Below are positions 63,740-64,000 of a stretch of DNA of 64,000 nt, in pieces. The notes under the pieces are model-generated. The model searched no databases and was not told the DNA's origin. It saw only the letters and a list, made by a program, of their open reading frames with translations. The position numbers and the translations under genes were made by a program. Positions within the stretch are counted from its first letter, which is position 1. Each line of letters starts with the position of its first letter. Source of the DNA: JASGCP01 sp965263285 (lineage in GTDB: Bacteria > Bacteroidota > Bacteroidia > Chitinophagales > Chitinophagaceae); the NCBI GenBank assembly GCA_965263285.1, contig CBDHHD010000016.1:1054001-1118000 (forward strand), read 5' to 3'.

Positions 63740-64000
63740 GATCTTGCGTTTCTTCAAAATTTAAAAAAAATATTACTTATTTGTCAATAAAAAACAGCAA
63801 CTACTTGGGTATAAAAACGAATATTAGCCATATTCTTGTTTTAGCTACTAATGAGAAATAAGATTGTAACTATTTTATCAATTCAATAGATTGAATGAAG
63901 TGCATTGATTATTGAATATGATAATAAAATGTCTAATGAGGATAGGATTTCTTTCAGCTAAATAAATTAGCCTTATTTATAATACATATATTAATTGTAT
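63740..64000. repeat. Gene-free window end with core-flank remnants
   Basis: From about 63795 (caactacttgggtata) and 63865-63965 (gtaactattttatcaattcaatag, tctaatgaggatagg) the sequence resembles degenerate core flanks. No reading frame of note. Confidence 0.35.

Overview
The window is AT-rich DNA from a member of the Bacteroidota. Evidence: GldB, a type IX secretion C-terminal sorting domain on a secreted glycosidase, a DUF5683 protein downstream of ParB, the DUF6175 gene group, and promoters of the TTG-N17-23-TAnnTTTG type. HemF, CcmE and CcmF point to aerobic life with c-type cytochromes. I cannot name the genus. No rRNA or tRNA gene was recognised by eye.

Layout. 1-3933: surface-glycan glycosyltransferases (GT9, GT-A, GT4) on the minus strand. 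5399-6469: a zinc alcohol dehydrogenase. 6820-8100: a chromate-type transporter. 8101-8483: an AT-rich gap with a cluster of DnaA-box-like 9-mers, the best candidate for the chromosomal origin; genes diverge from it. 8484-11047: nadA, a Sua5/YciO protein and a DMT permease. 11722-16181 (minus): gldB, then an operon trxB-folB-TPR protein-pcm. 16912-22339: a T9SS-secreted GH116-like glycosidase and an NHL-repeat lipoprotein. 23242-28783: a second glycan cluster (three methyltransferase-type proteins, one fused to a GT2, and a GT9 paralogous to the one at the left edge). 28826-32785: an odd alpha/beta hydrolase with ccmF and ccmE. 33266-38549: yicC, hemF and a parA-parB-DUF5683 operon. 39280-42373: two surface lipoproteins, one frameshifted. 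42681-45098: rsfS and ftsH. 45363-49228: a four-gene operon of secreted proteins including DUF6175. 49978-52360: transposase debris (IS256, IS66) around a HAD phosphatase. 52431-54279: ruvX, a UbiA/MqnP prenyltransferase and a TrmH-family methylase. 55249-63389: a type I restriction-modification operon with an extra half-size specificity protein, a metallophosphoesterase and a YgjP metallopeptidase.

The most striking content is between the genes. Nearly every larger intergenic gap holds a copy of a nested, non-coding mobile element of about 510-560 bp. A common core (a long imperfect palindrome beside a T/A-rich hairpin) is enclosed by one of three unrelated inverted-terminal-repeat families, here called A, B and D. 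Eight copies show perfect 8-bp target duplications. Two copies have landed inside other copies, one A element lacks the core, and two insertions overlap the stop codon of a gene. The right ends of A and B carry an outward-facing Bacteroidota promoter, and two B ends lie directly upstream of genes (the GT4 at 3933 and the secreted-protein operon at 45363). I regard this nested element family as the candidate undescribed system of the window. Degenerate ISL3-, IS256- and IS66-type transposase pieces here are possible relatives of the missing autonomous partners.
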